Below are positions 8,581-19,025 of a DNA stretch of 64,000 nt, one piece after another (the stretch's first letter is position 1; the number at the start of each line of letters is the position of its first letter). Both the position numbers and the translations under genes were made by a program. A model generated the notes under the pieces. That model did no database searches, had not been told where the DNA came from, and worked only from the letters and a program-made list of their open reading frames with translations. Origin of the DNA: Lachnospiraceae bacterium (GTDB taxonomy: Bacteria; Bacillota; Clostridia; Lachnospirales; Lachnospiraceae); NCBI GenBank assembly GCA_024684215.1, contig JAIKXH010000100.1, positions 62,001-126,000 of the forward strand, read 5' to 3'.

Positions 8581-11500
8581 ATGAACGATAGATTACAATC
8601 TGCCAGAATGGGTATAGATATCGGTTCCACAACCGTTAAGATCGCCATTTTGGATGATGATAACAATATACTTTTTTCGGATTACAGACGACATCACGCC
8701 AATATCAAAGAAACTCTTTCGGGCCTTTTAAATGACGCATATTCAAAGCTCGGAGAAATAGACGTTTATCCTGTTATCACAGGATCCGGCGGTCTTAATA
8801 TCGCAAAGCATCTCGGAGTGCCTTTTACACAGGAAGTTATAGCCGTTGCTACCTCCCTGCAGACTCTTGCGCCCCAAACCGACGTCGCCATAGAGCTTGG
8901 CGGTGAAGATGCAAAGATAATCTACTTTGAGGACGGCAATGTCGAGCAGCGTATGAACGGTATCTGTGCCGGCGGTACAGGCTCATTTATTGACCAGATG
9001 GCTTCACTTTTGCAGACCGATGCAACAGGATTAAACGAATACGCTAAAAGTTATAAATCGCTATATACAATCGCTGCAAGATGCGGTGTATTTGCCAAAA
9101 CAGATATTCAGCCGCTAATTAACGAAGGCGCTACAAGCGAGGACCTCGCCGCTTCCATTTTCCAGGCGGTTGTTAACCAGACCATTTCGGGTCTTGCCTG
9201 CGGTAAGCCCATAAGAGGTCATGTTGCCTTTTTAGGCGGCCCCTTACACTTTTTAGACCAGTTAAAAGCTGCATTTATAAGGACATTAAAGCTCGATGAC
9301 GAGCATATTATAGACGCTGAAAATTCACATCTTTTTGCAGCTATAGGTTCTGCTCTCAACTATGATAAAAATGTATCTTATCCTTTAAAAGATATGGTTA
9401 CCAAGTTATCAGGCGACCTCAAGATGGAATTTGAGGTTGAACGTATGGAGCCTCTCTTTGCTTCAAAGGAAGACTTTGCCCAATTTGAGGAAAGACATTC
9501 AAAAGCTAAAGTAACCAAAGGTGATTTGGAAAATTATTCGGGCAATGCATTTTTAGGAATTGATGCAGGTTCCACCACCACAAAGATTGCTCTTGTCGGA
9601 GAAAACGGTGAACTTTTATATTCATTCTATTCAAACAACAACGGCTCTCCTTTAAAGACTGCCATAGGTGCCATTTCAGACATTAAGTCTAAGCTTCCCG
9701 AAGGAGTTAAAATAGTTCGCTCCTGCTCCACCGGTTACGGCGAAGCTCTCTTAAAGTCCGCATTTATGCTTGATGACGGCGAGGTTGAGACTATCGCTCA
9801 CTATAAAGCCGCTGCATTTTTCGATCCTGAAGTCGATTGTATCTTAGACATTGGCGGTCAGGATATGAAATGTATCAAGATCAAAAATAAAACTGTTGAA
9901 TCCGTTCAGCTCAATGAGGCATGTTCATCGGGCTGCGGTTCTTTTATTGAGACATTTGCAAAATCTCTTGATTTTTCCGTAAAAGATTTTGCTGCCGAAG
10001 CACTCTTTGCTCCTCATCCCATAGACCTTGGTACCAGATGTACCGTATTTATGAATTCCAAGGTTAAGCAGGCACAAAAGGAAGGCGCTTCCGTAGCCGA
10101 TATTTCAGCAGGTCTTGCTTATTCTGTTATCAAAAATGCTTTATTTAAGGTTATAAAAGTATCTAATGCATCAGAACTTGGTGAGAACATCGTGGTTCAG
10201 GGCGGTACTTTTTACAATAACGCGGTACTGCGCTCCCTTGAAAAGATTGCAGACTGCGAAGTAACAAGACCCGACATTGCCGGAATCATGGGTGCTTTCG
10301 GATGCGCACTTATTGCAAGAGAACGTTATGAAGAAGGCTATGAGACCACCATGCTTTCTTTAGACGATATCATAAATCTCGAATATGAAACCAGCATGAC
10401 AAAATGCCGCGGATGCACCAACTCTTGCCGTCTTACAATAAACAGATTTTCCGGAGGAAGACAGTTTATTTCCGGAAACCGCTGTGAGCGCGGTATCGGC
10501 GGAAAGAAAAATGCCGGTAACGTTCCCAATCTTTACGAATATAAAATGAAGAGACTCTTTGATTATGAGCCTCTTACAGAAGCAGAGACTAAAAGAGGCA
10601 TCGTAGGAATTCCCCGAGTACTTAACATGTACGAGGATTATCCCTTCTGGGCTACTTTCTTTAAAGAGCTTGGATACAGAGTACTTCTCTCTCCCACTTC
10701 AACCAGAAAAGTGTATGAAATGGGTATTGAGTCCATTCCTTCCGAGTCGCTTTGCTACCCTGCAAAAATTGCCCACGGACATGTTACATGGCTTGTTAAC
10801 CAAAATGTTGACTTTATATTCTATCCATCTGTTTTCTACGAGAGAAAAGAGGATCAGGATACCGCAAACAATTACAACTGTCCCATCGTAGCTTCAAATT
10901 CCGAGAATATCAAAAACAACCTCGAAGCCATCACTGAGGGAAAGGTACGCTTCTGCAATCCTTTCATGTCCTTTAAATCTGAAAAGACCATTTACCAGGT
11001 TCTTTCAAAAGAATTTAAGGATATCCCTAAGGGTGAGTTAAAGCAAGCTATACATTTAGCCTGGGAAGAGCTTGCGGCCTGCAGAAAAGACATTCAGAAA
11101 AAAGGCGAAGAAACCTTAAAATATCTCGAAGAGACCGGAAAACACGGCATTGTTCTTGCCGGACGTCCTTATCATATAGACCCTGAGATAAATCACGGCA
11201 TCCCTGAGATGATCAACTCATATGATATAGCAGTTCTCTCAGAGGATTCTATAGCACACTTAGCTAAGCCCGACAGACCGCTTATAGTATCTGACCAGTG
11301 GACCTATCATGCAAGACTTTATGCGGCTGCCAGCTATATAAGGACCAGAGACGATATCGATATGATCCAGCTCAACTCCTTTGGATGCGGACTTGATGCA
11401 GTTACATCGGATCAGGTAAATGATATTTTATCCTGTTCTAACAAGATTTATACATGTCTTAAAATAGACGAAGTAAATAACTTAGGCGCTGCTAGGATTC

Positions 11501-12831
11501 GTGTTCGTTCACTTATTTCCGCAATCGCAGAAAGAAAACGTATCGGTAAAAAGGTTACAGTAGGTGACAGTTCTTACAAACGTGCAGAGTTTACCGAGGA
11601 AATGAAGGGCAAATACACCATTATCTGCCCTCAGCTCTCTCCTGTTCACTTCGATATGTTTGAAACCTGCTTCAGAGCAAGCGGCTATAATTTTGTAGTT
11701 CTTGGAAACGCCGATAAGCACGCCATCGATACCGGACTTAAGTATGTAAATAACGATGCTTGCTTCCCTTCACTTATGATGACAGGTCAGCTGATCCAGG
11801 CCCTTGAATCAGGCAATTATGATCTTGATAAAACGGCTCTAATAATAACACAGACCGGCGGATGCTGCCGTGCCACAAACTATATAGGCTTTATCAGACG
11901 TGCCCTTGAAAAAGCAGGCATGGCTCAGGTACCAGTTATTTCGCTCTCCGTAGGAGGTATCGAGAAAAACGGCGGCTTTAAACTTTCCGCAGGATTAGTT
12001 CTTCGCTTTGCGGTGGCATTTACCTTTGGCGATATCTTTATGAAGTGTATATACCGCATGCGCCCTTACGAACTTGAAAAGGGAAGCTGTGATGCGCTTC
12101 ACGCAAAATGGCTTGAAAAGTGCCGCGCTCTTATCATGTCAAAGCATCTAAGCTGGGCTAAATTTAAGAAATATTGCAAAGAAATAGTCAGAGATTTTGA
12201 TGCAATTCCCATAGATGAGAATCTCAAAAAGCCCAGAGTCGGACTTGTCGGAGAAATACTTATTAAATTCGCTCCCTCGGGAAACAATCATATGGTGGAA
12301 CAGATTGAAGCCGAAGGTGCCGAAGCGGTCGTACCCGACTTTATAGACTTCATACAGTACTGCTTCTACAACCAGATCTTTAAAGCAGACAATTACGGTA
12401 TGAAAAAAGTTAATAAGCTTGTAGGCAAGATAGGAATATGGGCAATCGACCATATGGTTAGAAATACTGCTTTCAAGGCATATGATAACAGCAAACATTT
12501 TGAGAGACCCGAAAGCATTTATGAAACTGCACGCCTTGCCTCAGAAGTTGTTTCCCTCGGAAACCAGGCCGGCGAAGGTTGGCTCCTTACCGGAGAGATG
12601 CAAGAGCTCATACATATGGGCGTGCCCAATATTGTATGCGTTCAACCCTTTGGATGTTTGCCTAACCATATCGTAGGTAAAGGCCCCATTAAGGCAGTAA
12701 GAAAAGCAAATCCCGGTTCAAACATCGTTGCGATTGATTTCGATCCCGGTGCCAGTGAAGTAAACCAGCTCAACAGACTTAAGCTGATGCTCTCCACTGC
12801 TTTCAAAAAGCTGGAAAATGAAAACGCTTAA
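8581..12831 (+). CDS. 2-hydroxyacyl-CoA dehydratase activase-related protein (duplicated BcrAD/BadFG ATPase domains plus DUF2229-like C-terminus)
   Basis: Two ASKHA ATPase modules ('GIDIGSTTVKIAILD' and 'GIDAGSTTTKIALVGENG'), CxxGTGSF-type and CSSGCGSF motifs; 1416 aa. Confidence 0.93.
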   Translation: MNDRLQSARMGIDIGSTTVKIAILDDDNNILFSDYRRHHANIKETLSGLLNDAYSKLGEIDVYPVITGSGGLNIAKHLGVPFTQEVIAVATSLQTLAPQTDVAIELGGEDAKIIYFEDGNVEQRMNGICAGGTGSFIDQMASLLQTDATGLNEYAKSYKSLYTIAARCGVFAKTDIQPLINEGATSEDLAASIFQAVVNQTISGLACGKPIRGHVAFLGGPLHFLDQLKAAFIRTLKLDDEHIIDAENSHLFAAIGSALNYDKNVSYPLKDMVTKLSGDLKMEFEVERMEPLFASKEDFAQFEERHSKAKVTKGDLENYSGNAFLGIDAGSTTTKIALVGENGELLYSFYSNNNGSPLKTAIGAISDIKSKLPEGVKIVRSCSTGYGEALLKSAFMLDDGEVETIAHYKAAAFFDPEVDCILDIGGQDMKCIKIKNKTVESVQLNEACSSGCGSFIETFAKSLDFSVKDFAAEALFAPHPIDLGTRCTVFMNSKVKQAQKEGASVADISAGLAYSVIKNALFKVIKVSNASELGENIVVQGGTFYNNAVLRSLEKIADCEVTRPDIAGIMGAFGCALIARERYEEGYETTMLSLDDIINLEYETSMTKCRGCTNSCRLTINRFSGGRQFISGNRCERGIGGKKNAGNVPNLYEYKMKRLFDYEPLTEAETKRGIVGIPRVLNMYEDYPFWATFFKELGYRVLLSPTSTRKVYEMGIESIPSESLCYPAKIAHGHVTWLVNQNVDFIFYPSVFYERKEDQDTANNYNCPIVASNSENIKNNLEAITEGKVRFCNPFMSFKSEKTIYQVLSKEFKDIPKGELKQAIHLAWEELAACRKDIQKKGEETLKYLEETGKHGIVLAGRPYHIDPEINHGIPEMINSYDIAVLSEDSIAHLAKPDRPLIVSDQWTYHARLYAAASYIRTRDDIDMIQLNSFGCGLDAVTSDQVNDILSCSNKIYTCLKIDEVNNLGAARIRVRSLISAIAERKRIGKKVTVGDSSYKRAEFTEEMKGKYTIICPQLSPVHFDMFETCFRASGYNFVVLGNADKHAIDTGLKYVNNDACFPSLMMTGQLIQALESGNYDLDKTALIITQTGGCCRATNYIGFIRRALEKAGMAQVPVISLSVGGIEKNGGFKLSAGLVLRFAVAFTFGDIFMKCIYRMRPYELEKGSCDALHAKWLEKCRALIMSKHLSWAKFKKYCKEIVRDFDAIPIDENLKKPRVGLVGEILIKFAPSGNNHMVEQIEAEGAEAVVPDFIDFIQYCFYNQIFKADNYGMKKVNKLVGKIGIWAIDHMVRNTAFKAYDNSKHFERPESIYETARLASEVVSLGNQAGEGWLLTGEMQELIHMGVPNIVCVQPFGCLPNHIVGKGPIKAVRKANPGSNIVAIDFDPGASEVNQLNRLKLMLSTAFKKLENENA

Positions 12832-12852
12832 AAGAAATAATCATTATAGGAA

Positions 12853-12932
12853 AATAATAGCCTATATAAAAGAATAATAGCCTTTATAAAAGAATAATAG
12901 CTTTAAAAAAAAATATTTAGCTTTAAAAAATC
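12853..12932. repeat. Intergenic 20-nt tandem array (~4 units, aataatagcctttataaaag)
   Basis: Units start at 12853, 12873, 12893 and 12913 (diverged). Confidence 0.85.
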
Positions 12933-12956
12933 CCTGTGACGAATAATCACAGGGAT
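12930..12956. terminator. Terminator-like hairpin between convergent genes
   Basis: ATCCCTGTGA...TCACAGGGAT perfect stem with flanking A/T runs. Confidence 0.75.
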
Positions 12957-13032
12957 TTCATTTATAAACCTTTAATTATAATCTTATATATTCAATTACT
13001 TAAACATAAAGATTAAAACTAAAACGGTAATA

Positions 13033-14694
13033 TTATTTGGATATTCTCTCAGCTCTTTCTAAAGCTTCATCGATATGTGCACAGAAATTATCTTCTCCCA
13101 CCTTATCAACAAATCCATCCTTTAACATAGTCTTCATGGGCTGGTCGTTTACATGGGAAAATACCATCTTAACGCCCTTCTTTTCACACTTATCATAAAG
13201 CTGTTCAAGAGAATGCATTGCTGTAGCATCAAGTGCGGGCACAGCTCTCATTCTGATTACGAGAACCTTTGTAAATTCCTTTAAAGTAATATCAAGAATT
13301 CTGTCAGCAGCGCCAAAGAACATAGGACCGCTGATCTCATAAACTCTTACATACTCGGGAACTTTTCTTAGCTCTATACTGTCCGGATCGTCATCGGGAT
13401 CGATGTATTTCCAACCCTTAACCGATGACTCATCAGCCATTCTCTTCATGAGAAGTACACAAGCCATAACCATTCCTACACCGATTGCAACCACAAGGTC
13501 AAATACAACGGTAAGAACGAAGGTGGTAACAAGAACTAAAATATCGCTCTTTGGTGCAGTCTTGCAAAGATGGGTAAATGTTCTCCAACCGCTCATATTG
13601 TAAGCAACCTGGAAAAGGATTGCGGCTATGGTAGGCATGGGAATAAGCGCTGCGTAAGGCATAAGGAAAAGTATAACAAGCACAAGTACTATTGCGTGTA
13701 CCATTCCGGCTATGGGAGTTCTGCCGCCGTTTTTAATATTGGCAGCGGTACGTGCTATAGCACCTGTTGCAGGGATACCGCCGAAAAGCGCAGAACCAAT
13801 ATTTCCGACACCCTGTGCGATAAGCTCCTGGTTAGAACGGTGATGCGAATTGATCATTCCGTCTGCAACTACGCAGGATAAAAGTGACTCTATAGCGGCA
13901 AGTATAGCGATTGTAAATGAATCACCGATTACGGCTCTTACTTTTGCAAAAGTAAACTGAGGGAAGCTAAATGCAGGGAAACCGGCTGTGATCGTATAAA
14001 GATCACCAATGGTATTAGCGTGTAAATGAAGTCCCTTCACCATACCGATACCGGCAATAACCGCAATAAGCGATGCGGGTACTTTGCTTCCTACCTTTGG
14101 AATCATAGGCCAAAGAATAAGGATTGCAAGTGACACACCGCCGACTACAAGAGCCTGATAATTAAAGCTTCCGATAAATTTAAAGATATTCTTTACTTTA
14201 TCGATTGTCTCGATATTTTCGGTACCTGCCGCATAGCTAAGACCAAGGAAATCCTTAACCTGTCCTATTGCGATTGTAACGGCAATACCTGCTGTAAATC
14301 CGGTTGTGATGGTATAGGGAATAAATCTAATGAGACTGCCAAATCTCAAAAATCCCATGATAATAAGAATGATACCTGCCAAAATAGTGGCAATAACCAG
14401 TCCGTCAAATCCGTTTTTTGCAACAATTCCTGCAACTATGGTTGCAAATGCCGCAGTTGGTCCGGCAATCTGAACTCTGCTACCGCCTAAAAACGAGATC
14501 AAAAATCCAGCAATAATAGCAGTGTAAATACCCTTTTCGGGTCCTACACCCGAAGCCAAAGCAAGGGCAATAGAAAGCGGCAATGCAATGATTGCCACAA
14601 TCAGTCCGCTTATCAAATCTTTTACGAACTGAGCGCCGGTATACTCTTTCATATTAGAAAAAAGCATCGGCTTAAGCTTACTTCTTTTGTTCAT
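13033..14694 (-). CDS. SulP family anion transporter with C-terminal STAS domain
   Basis: 'DLISGLIVAIIALPLSIALALASGVGPEKGIYTAIIAGFLISFLGGSRVQIAGPTAAF' SulP signature; STAS 'VLVIRMRAVPALDATAMHSLEQL'. Confidence 0.95.
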   Translation of the reverse strand: MNKRSKLKPMLFSNMKEYTGAQFVKDLISGLIVAIIALPLSIALALASGVGPEKGIYTAIIAGFLISFLGGSRVQIAGPTAAFATIVAGIVAKNGFDGLVIATILAGIILIIMGFLRFGSLIRFIPYTITTGFTAGIAVTIAIGQVKDFLGLSYAAGTENIETIDKVKNIFKFIGSFNYQALVVGGVSLAILILWPMIPKVGSKVPASLIAVIAGIGMVKGLHLHANTIGDLYTITAGFPAFSFPQFTFAKVRAVIGDSFTIAILAAIESLLSCVVADGMINSHHRSNQELIAQGVGNIGSALFGGIPATGAIARTAANIKNGGRTPIAGMVHAIVLVLVILFLMPYAALIPMPTIAAILFQVAYNMSGWRTFTHLCKTAPKSDILVLVTTFVLTVVFDLVVAIGVGMVMACVLLMKRMADESSVKGWKYIDPDDDPDSIELRKVPEYVRVYEISGPMFFGAADRILDITLKEFTKVLVIRMRAVPALDATAMHSLEQLYDKCEKKGVKMVFSHVNDQPMKTMLKDGFVDKVGEDNFCAHIDEALERAERISK

Positions 14695-14750
14695 CTTCTC
14701 ATAATCTCCTCAGATTAATAATCTTATGATATAAAATAATATATTTATTC

Positions 14751-14807
14751 GATTTTAAATAATAAATTAGATTTTAAATCATAAATTTGATTTAAAATAA
14801 TTATTCT
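14751..14807. repeat. Intergenic 19-nt tandem array (~3 units, gattttaaataataaatta)
   Basis: Units at 14751, 14770 and 14789 (last diverged). Confidence 0.75.
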
Positions 14808-14825
14808 TATATAAATTCTTTAAGC

Positions 14826-15914
14826 TTAAATCTTCAAATCTCCGTCTTTAACCCAGCCGATTTTCTTGAATATCAAATGGAATCCAAGTGATAAAACGGC
14901 AGGAAGAACAAATGATATTAAAACAAGTCCTATCCAGTCAAAAGGTGTAATTGCAGCTTTTGTTCCGGCGGCTATGTCATTTACCCAACCGGTGTATACG
15001 CCAATCTGTCCGACAAGTCCACAAGTACCCATACCGGAAGAAACTGCTTCACCGTTCATTTGAAGCTTAAATACGCATGTCGCAAGAGGACCTGTGATTG
15101 CTGAAGCAAGTGTAGGCGCAATCCAAATCCTGGGGTTTTTAATGATATTTCCCATCTGGAGCATGGAAGTACCGATTCCCTGTGAAATCAGGCCACCCCA
15201 TTTATTCTCCTTAAATGATATAACAGCAAATCCGATCATCTGTGCGCAGCACCCTGCAACCGCAGCGCCTCCGGCAAGTCCGGTAAGTCCCAATGCAGCA
15301 CATATGGCCGCAGATGATATAGGCAAAGTAAGTGCCATGCCTACAATGACAGATATTAAAATTCCCATAAGTAAAGGCTGTAGCTCGGTTGCCCACATAA
15401 TGAGATTACCTAGCCACATAGCAGCTTTTCCGAGATAAGGCGCAATAAGATATGATAAACCTATTCCTACGCCGATGGTAACCAGAGGTGTAACCAGAAT
15501 ATCCACCTTAGTCTCTTTTGATACCGCTTTTCCGAGTTCTGCAGCTATAATAGCAATAACAAGAACGGCCAAAGGTCCGCCTGCTCCGCCGAGTGCATTA
15601 GAAGCAAAACCAACGGTTATCATTGAAAACAATACAAGCGGCGGACATTTGAGTGCATATCCAATAGCAACTGCCATAGCCGGTCCGCTCATAGCACTGG
15701 CAAGGCCTCCGACAGTATAGTCCTTTCCGGCGATGGTTGCAACAGTCGCCGTTAAAAAAGGAATATGGAATTGATTTCCTATAGTATTAATGATGGTACC
15801 TATAAGGAGTGAGCAAAACAGACCCTGAGCCATGGCTCCAAGAGCATCTATTCCATATCTTTTTAGTGAAATCTCAATGTCTTTTTTCTTTAGAAACGCC
15901 TTAAACTTATTCAT
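14826..15914 (-). CDS. PTS IIC-like membrane transporter
   Basis: 362-aa multipass protein; 'GNQFHIPFLTATVATIAGKDYTVGGLASAMSGPAMAVAIGYAL' and 'GMGTCGLVGQIGVYTGW' resemble the PTS_EIIC_2 family. Confidence 0.75.
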   Translation of the reverse strand: MNKFKAFLKKKDIEISLKRYGIDALGAMAQGLFCSLLIGTIINTIGNQFHIPFLTATVATIAGKDYTVGGLASAMSGPAMAVAIGYALKCPPLVLFSMITVGFASNALGGAGGPLAVLVIAIIAAELGKAVSKETKVDILVTPLVTIGVGIGLSYLIAPYLGKAAMWLGNLIMWATELQPLLMGILISVIVGMALTLPISSAAICAALGLTGLAGGAAVAGCCAQMIGFAVISFKENKWGGLISQGIGTSMLQMGNIIKNPRIWIAPTLASAITGPLATCVFKLQMNGEAVSSGMGTCGLVGQIGVYTGWVNDIAAGTKAAITPFDWIGLVLISFVLPAVLSLGFHLIFKKIGWVKDGDLKI

Positions 15915-15922
15915 ATCGGTGT

Positions 15923-16843
15923 CTAACCCTCACTCTTGTTCCACTCATAAGGAGTGCTCTGATATACATAATAATTTAGCCAGTTGGTATAAAGATTGTT
16001 ACTTGCGGATCTCCAGGTAAGAAGCGGTTTTTTTTCAGGATCATCGTCTGGGAAATAGTTAAAGGGAATCTGTATCGGAAGCCCTTTATTTAAATCTCTG
16101 AAATACTCATTTTTAAGAGTAAGTCTGTCATACTCGGGATGACCTGTAACAAATATCTTTTTGCCTTCTTCAGCCATCGCTAAAAATACGCCGGCCTCTT
16201 CGCTCTCGGCTATTATCGTTAAATCCTTGCAGGCCTTAAGCTCTTCGGTAGAGGTCGCAGTATGTCTGCTGTGAGGTGCATAAAATACATCATCAAAGCC
16301 TCTTACAAGAGGAATCTTTCTGTCATTTACTTTATGCTTATAAATACCGAAAAGCTTCTGTGGAAGCTGTATCTTGTTGATTCCGTAATAATGATAAAAT
16401 CCGGCCTGAGCACCCCAGCAAATATGAAGAGTACTGGTTACATGCGTGGTTGCCCAATCCATGATCATACACACTTCATCCCAGTAATCAACCTCTTCAA
16501 AGCTGATGTCTTCTACAGGAGCACCTGTAATTATCATTCCGTCAAACTTTTCATGCTTTATATCGTCAAATGTGCAATAAAAACGGTTTAGATGGTTTGC
16601 GGATGTATTTAAAGACACGTGCGTTTTGGTGTTCATAAATGTAACATCAACCTGTATGGGCGAATTTGAAAGAGCTCTTAAAAGCTGAAGCTCGGTATCC
16701 TGCTTAACAGGCATATTGTTTAATATAAGCACCTTAAGAGGTCTTATATCCTGATGGAGGGCACGAAACTCATCCATTACAAATATGTTTTCATTTTCAA
16801 GAATCTCTCTTGCGGGGAGATCGCGTTGAATCTTAATAGGCAT
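15923..16843 (-). CDS. metA: Homoserine O-acyltransferase (MetA family)
   Basis: '[23 protein letters not shown]...[33 protein letters not shown]', 'ITGAPVE', 'HICWGAQA'; start trimmed to MPIKIQ. Confidence 0.95.
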   Translation of the reverse strand: MPIKIQRDLPAREILENENIFVMDEFRALHQDIRPLKVLILNNMPVKQDTELQLLRALSNSPIQVDVTFMNTKTHVSLNTSANHLNRFYCTFDDIKHEKFDGMIITGAPVEDISFEEVDYWDEVCMIMDWATTHVTSTLHICWGAQAGFYHYYGINKIQLPQKLFGIYKHKVNDRKIPLVRGFDDVFYAPHSRHTATSTEELKACKDLTIIAESEEAGVFLAMAEEGKKIFVTGHPEYDRLTLKNEYFRDLNKGLPIQIPFNYFPDDDPEKKPLLTWRSASNNLYTNWLNYYVYQSTPYEWNKSEG

Positions 16844-16897
16844 CCTTGCACTTCCTTTCATATCACCGGTAAGGCGACATATAAATATTTGCAAAAA

Positions 16898-18871
16898 TCA
16901 ATTTAAATACTTGGAAATGAACTCTTCCTCTGTAAGAATATCCACTCCAAGTTCCTTAGCGGTCTTGTTTTTTGTGGAGTTAGAGGTATTGTCATTGTTG
17001 ATAAGGCAGGTGGTTTTACCTGTAACAGATCCTGTAACTTTACCGCCCTTACTCTCAATAAGCTCCTTCAGCGCATTTCTGTTTTCAAAATGATTCAAGC
17101 TTCCGGTAACAACAAATATAAGACCTGTAAGGTTCTGTCCATCAGTATTAATCTCCGGCTTTTCAATGTCAAGCTTTGAGATGAGACTTTTAAGCATTTG
17201 CATATTTTTCTCATTACCGAAAAACTTAACAACAGCAGATGCCATAACATCACCTATACCGTCAATTCCGGCAAGTTCCTCTGCGCTTGCGGCTATAATC
17301 TTATCAAGATCATAATCGTATGCTTTGCAGATAAGCTTAGCGTTTGCAGAACCAATACCGCCAATACCAAGTCCGAAAATAACTCTGGGGAGTGTGGTAT
17401 GTGAGGCCTTTTCCAGTGAAGACATTAAGTTATCATACGACTTTTGTCCAAAACCTTCAAGTTTTACGATATCTTCCTTGTATCTGTCGAGTTCAAACAG
17501 ATCCGGAAAACTTTTTATAAATCCAAAATCAATTAATTTTTCAAGAGTCGCCTCTGACAAACCGTCCACATTAAGTGCTTCTCTGCTTACAAACTGTGAA
17601 AATGCTTTGATCTGTTTAGCCGGGCATTCCTCGTTTAAACAGTACAAAGACTGTGCCTCATTGAGTGCCCTTATCTCAGTCTTTCCTCCGCAAACGGGAC
17701 AAACCATAGGTATTTTTATATTGCCGGAACAGGTGAGATTTTCCGCAATCTGAGGGATTATCATGTTTGCTTTATAAACCGTAATCCTGTCTCCGATTCC
17801 AAGCTTTAAATCCCTTACAATACTTACATTATGAACCGAAGCCCTCGAAACCGTAGTACCCTCCAGCTCTACAGGGTCAAAAACAGCAACAGGATTGATA
17901 AGTCCGGTTCTGCTGGCACTCCATTCAATTTCTCTAAGAGTAGTCTCCGCAGTCTCATCCGCCCACTTAAAAGCAATGGAATGGCGGGGAAATTTTGCCG
18001 TTCTTCCGAGCGATACACCATATGCTACATCTTCATATGTAAGGACCAATCCATCGGAAGGTATTTCATATGACTTTATCTTTTCTGCAAAATATTCAAT
18101 CTCTGATAAAATATTATCCTCGGTAACGCGCTTTCTTTCAACCACTTCAAAGCCCTGTTTTTCAAGGAATGAAAATCTTCCTTCGGCTGAATTGTCAAAT
18201 GCCATTTCGCTGCCGCTTTCATTTATTGCTCTAACAAGATTAAAAGCTATAAACCTGACATTTCTTTTTGCGGTGATCTCGTTATTCAGCTGACGCACAG
18301 AACCGCTGCAAAGATTTCTGGGATTTTTGTACTTATCAACATCATTGGTAATCTTGCGGTTAATCTCCTCAAAATCAGGATAACTTATAACAGCCTCACC
18401 TCTAAGTATAAGTTCACCTTTAAAAGCTATCCTTGTAGGGATATTCACGAATACTTTTGCATTAGGCGTAATTACTTCACCTATTTCTCCGTTTCCTCTT
18501 GTAACAGCTTTTATAAGCTCACCACCGCTGTATGTAAGCACTACTGTAAGACCGTCAAGCTTCCACGAAAGAAGTCCTTCATGGCCGCCCAGCCATGCTC
18601 TTAACGCTTCTCTGTCTTTAGTCTTATCAAGAGAAAGCATCGGGCTCTCATGACGCTCCTTGGGAAGTTCATCAACAGCCGCATATCCTACTTTAACCGT
18701 CGGTGAATTTGAAAGAGTTACGCCCAGTTTTTCTTCAAGCATAACAAGCTCATCATATAGCTTGTCATATTCGAAATTGCTCATTATCTCTTCATCCTTG
18801 GCGTAATAAGCCTCAGATGCCTTTGAAAGAACCGCAACAAGTTCTTTCATTCTATCCATATCATTGGCCAT
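16898..18871 (-). CDS. ligA: NAD-dependent DNA ligase
   Basis: Active site 'SWKLDGLTVVLTYSGGEL', zinc finger CPVCGG...CLNEECPAK, HhH repeats, C-terminal BRCT. Confidence 0.96.
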   Translation of the reverse strand: MANDMDRMKELVAVLSKASEAYYAKDEEIMSNFEYDKLYDELVMLEEKLGVTLSNSPTVKVGYAAVDELPKERHESPMLSLDKTKDREALRAWLGGHEGLLSWKLDGLTVVLTYSGGELIKAVTRGNGEIGEVITPNAKVFVNIPTRIAFKGELILRGEAVISYPDFEEINRKITNDVDKYKNPRNLCSGSVRQLNNEITAKRNVRFIAFNLVRAINESGSEMAFDNSAEGRFSFLEKQGFEVVERKRVTEDNILSEIEYFAEKIKSYEIPSDGLVLTYEDVAYGVSLGRTAKFPRHSIAFKWADETAETTLREIEWSASRTGLINPVAVFDPVELEGTTVSRASVHNVSIVRDLKLGIGDRITVYKANMIIPQIAENLTCSGNIKIPMVCPVCGGKTEIRALNEAQSLYCLNEECPAKQIKAFSQFVSREALNVDGLSEATLEKLIDFGFIKSFPDLFELDRYKEDIVKLEGFGQKSYDNLMSSLEKASHTTLPRVIFGLGIGGIGSANAKLICKAYDYDLDKIIAASAEELAGIDGIGDVMASAVVKFFGNEKNMQMLKSLISKLDIEKPEINTDGQNLTGLIFVVTGSLNHFENRNALKELIESKGGKVTGSVTGKTTCLINNDNTSNSTKNKTAKELGVDILTEEEFISKYLN

Positions 18872-18957
18872 TTTGGTATCCTTATAATCCCTGAAAATTA
18901 ATTATATGAATCTTTATCAACTGTAATGATCAAACTCGTAATGAAGTCATCGAATTA

Positions 18958-19025
18958 TTTCAAATCATCAATCATTTCAAATCATAAATCACTTCAAATC
19001 ATAAATCACTTCAAATCATCATTAA
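18958..19025. repeat. 17-nt tandem array (4 units) running into the 3' end of the pseudouridine synthase CDS
   Basis: tttcaaatcatcaatca / tttcaaatcataaatca / cttcaaatcataaatca / cttcaaatcatcattaa; the last unit is coding and the stop codon is 19006-19008. Confidence 0.92.

Noticed and set aside
12148-12498. Minus-strand ORF inside the activase gene
   Set aside because: Antisense to a confidently identified 1416-aa gene; no recognisable family.
15094-15438. Plus-strand ORF opposite the PTS IIC-like gene (also 14866-15063, 15475-15720)
   Set aside because: Antisense shadow ORFs inside a clear coding gene; low-complexity Pro/Ser/Ala translations and no RBS context.
16844-16897. SAM or other methionine riboswitch upstream of metA
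   Set aside because: Only ~54 nt separate ligA and the metA start; no room for a SAM aptamer and no matching motif.
18958-19025. Possible CRISPR-like array
   Set aside because: Units are contiguous with no unique spacers; simple tandem repeat. The same applies to the other arrays.
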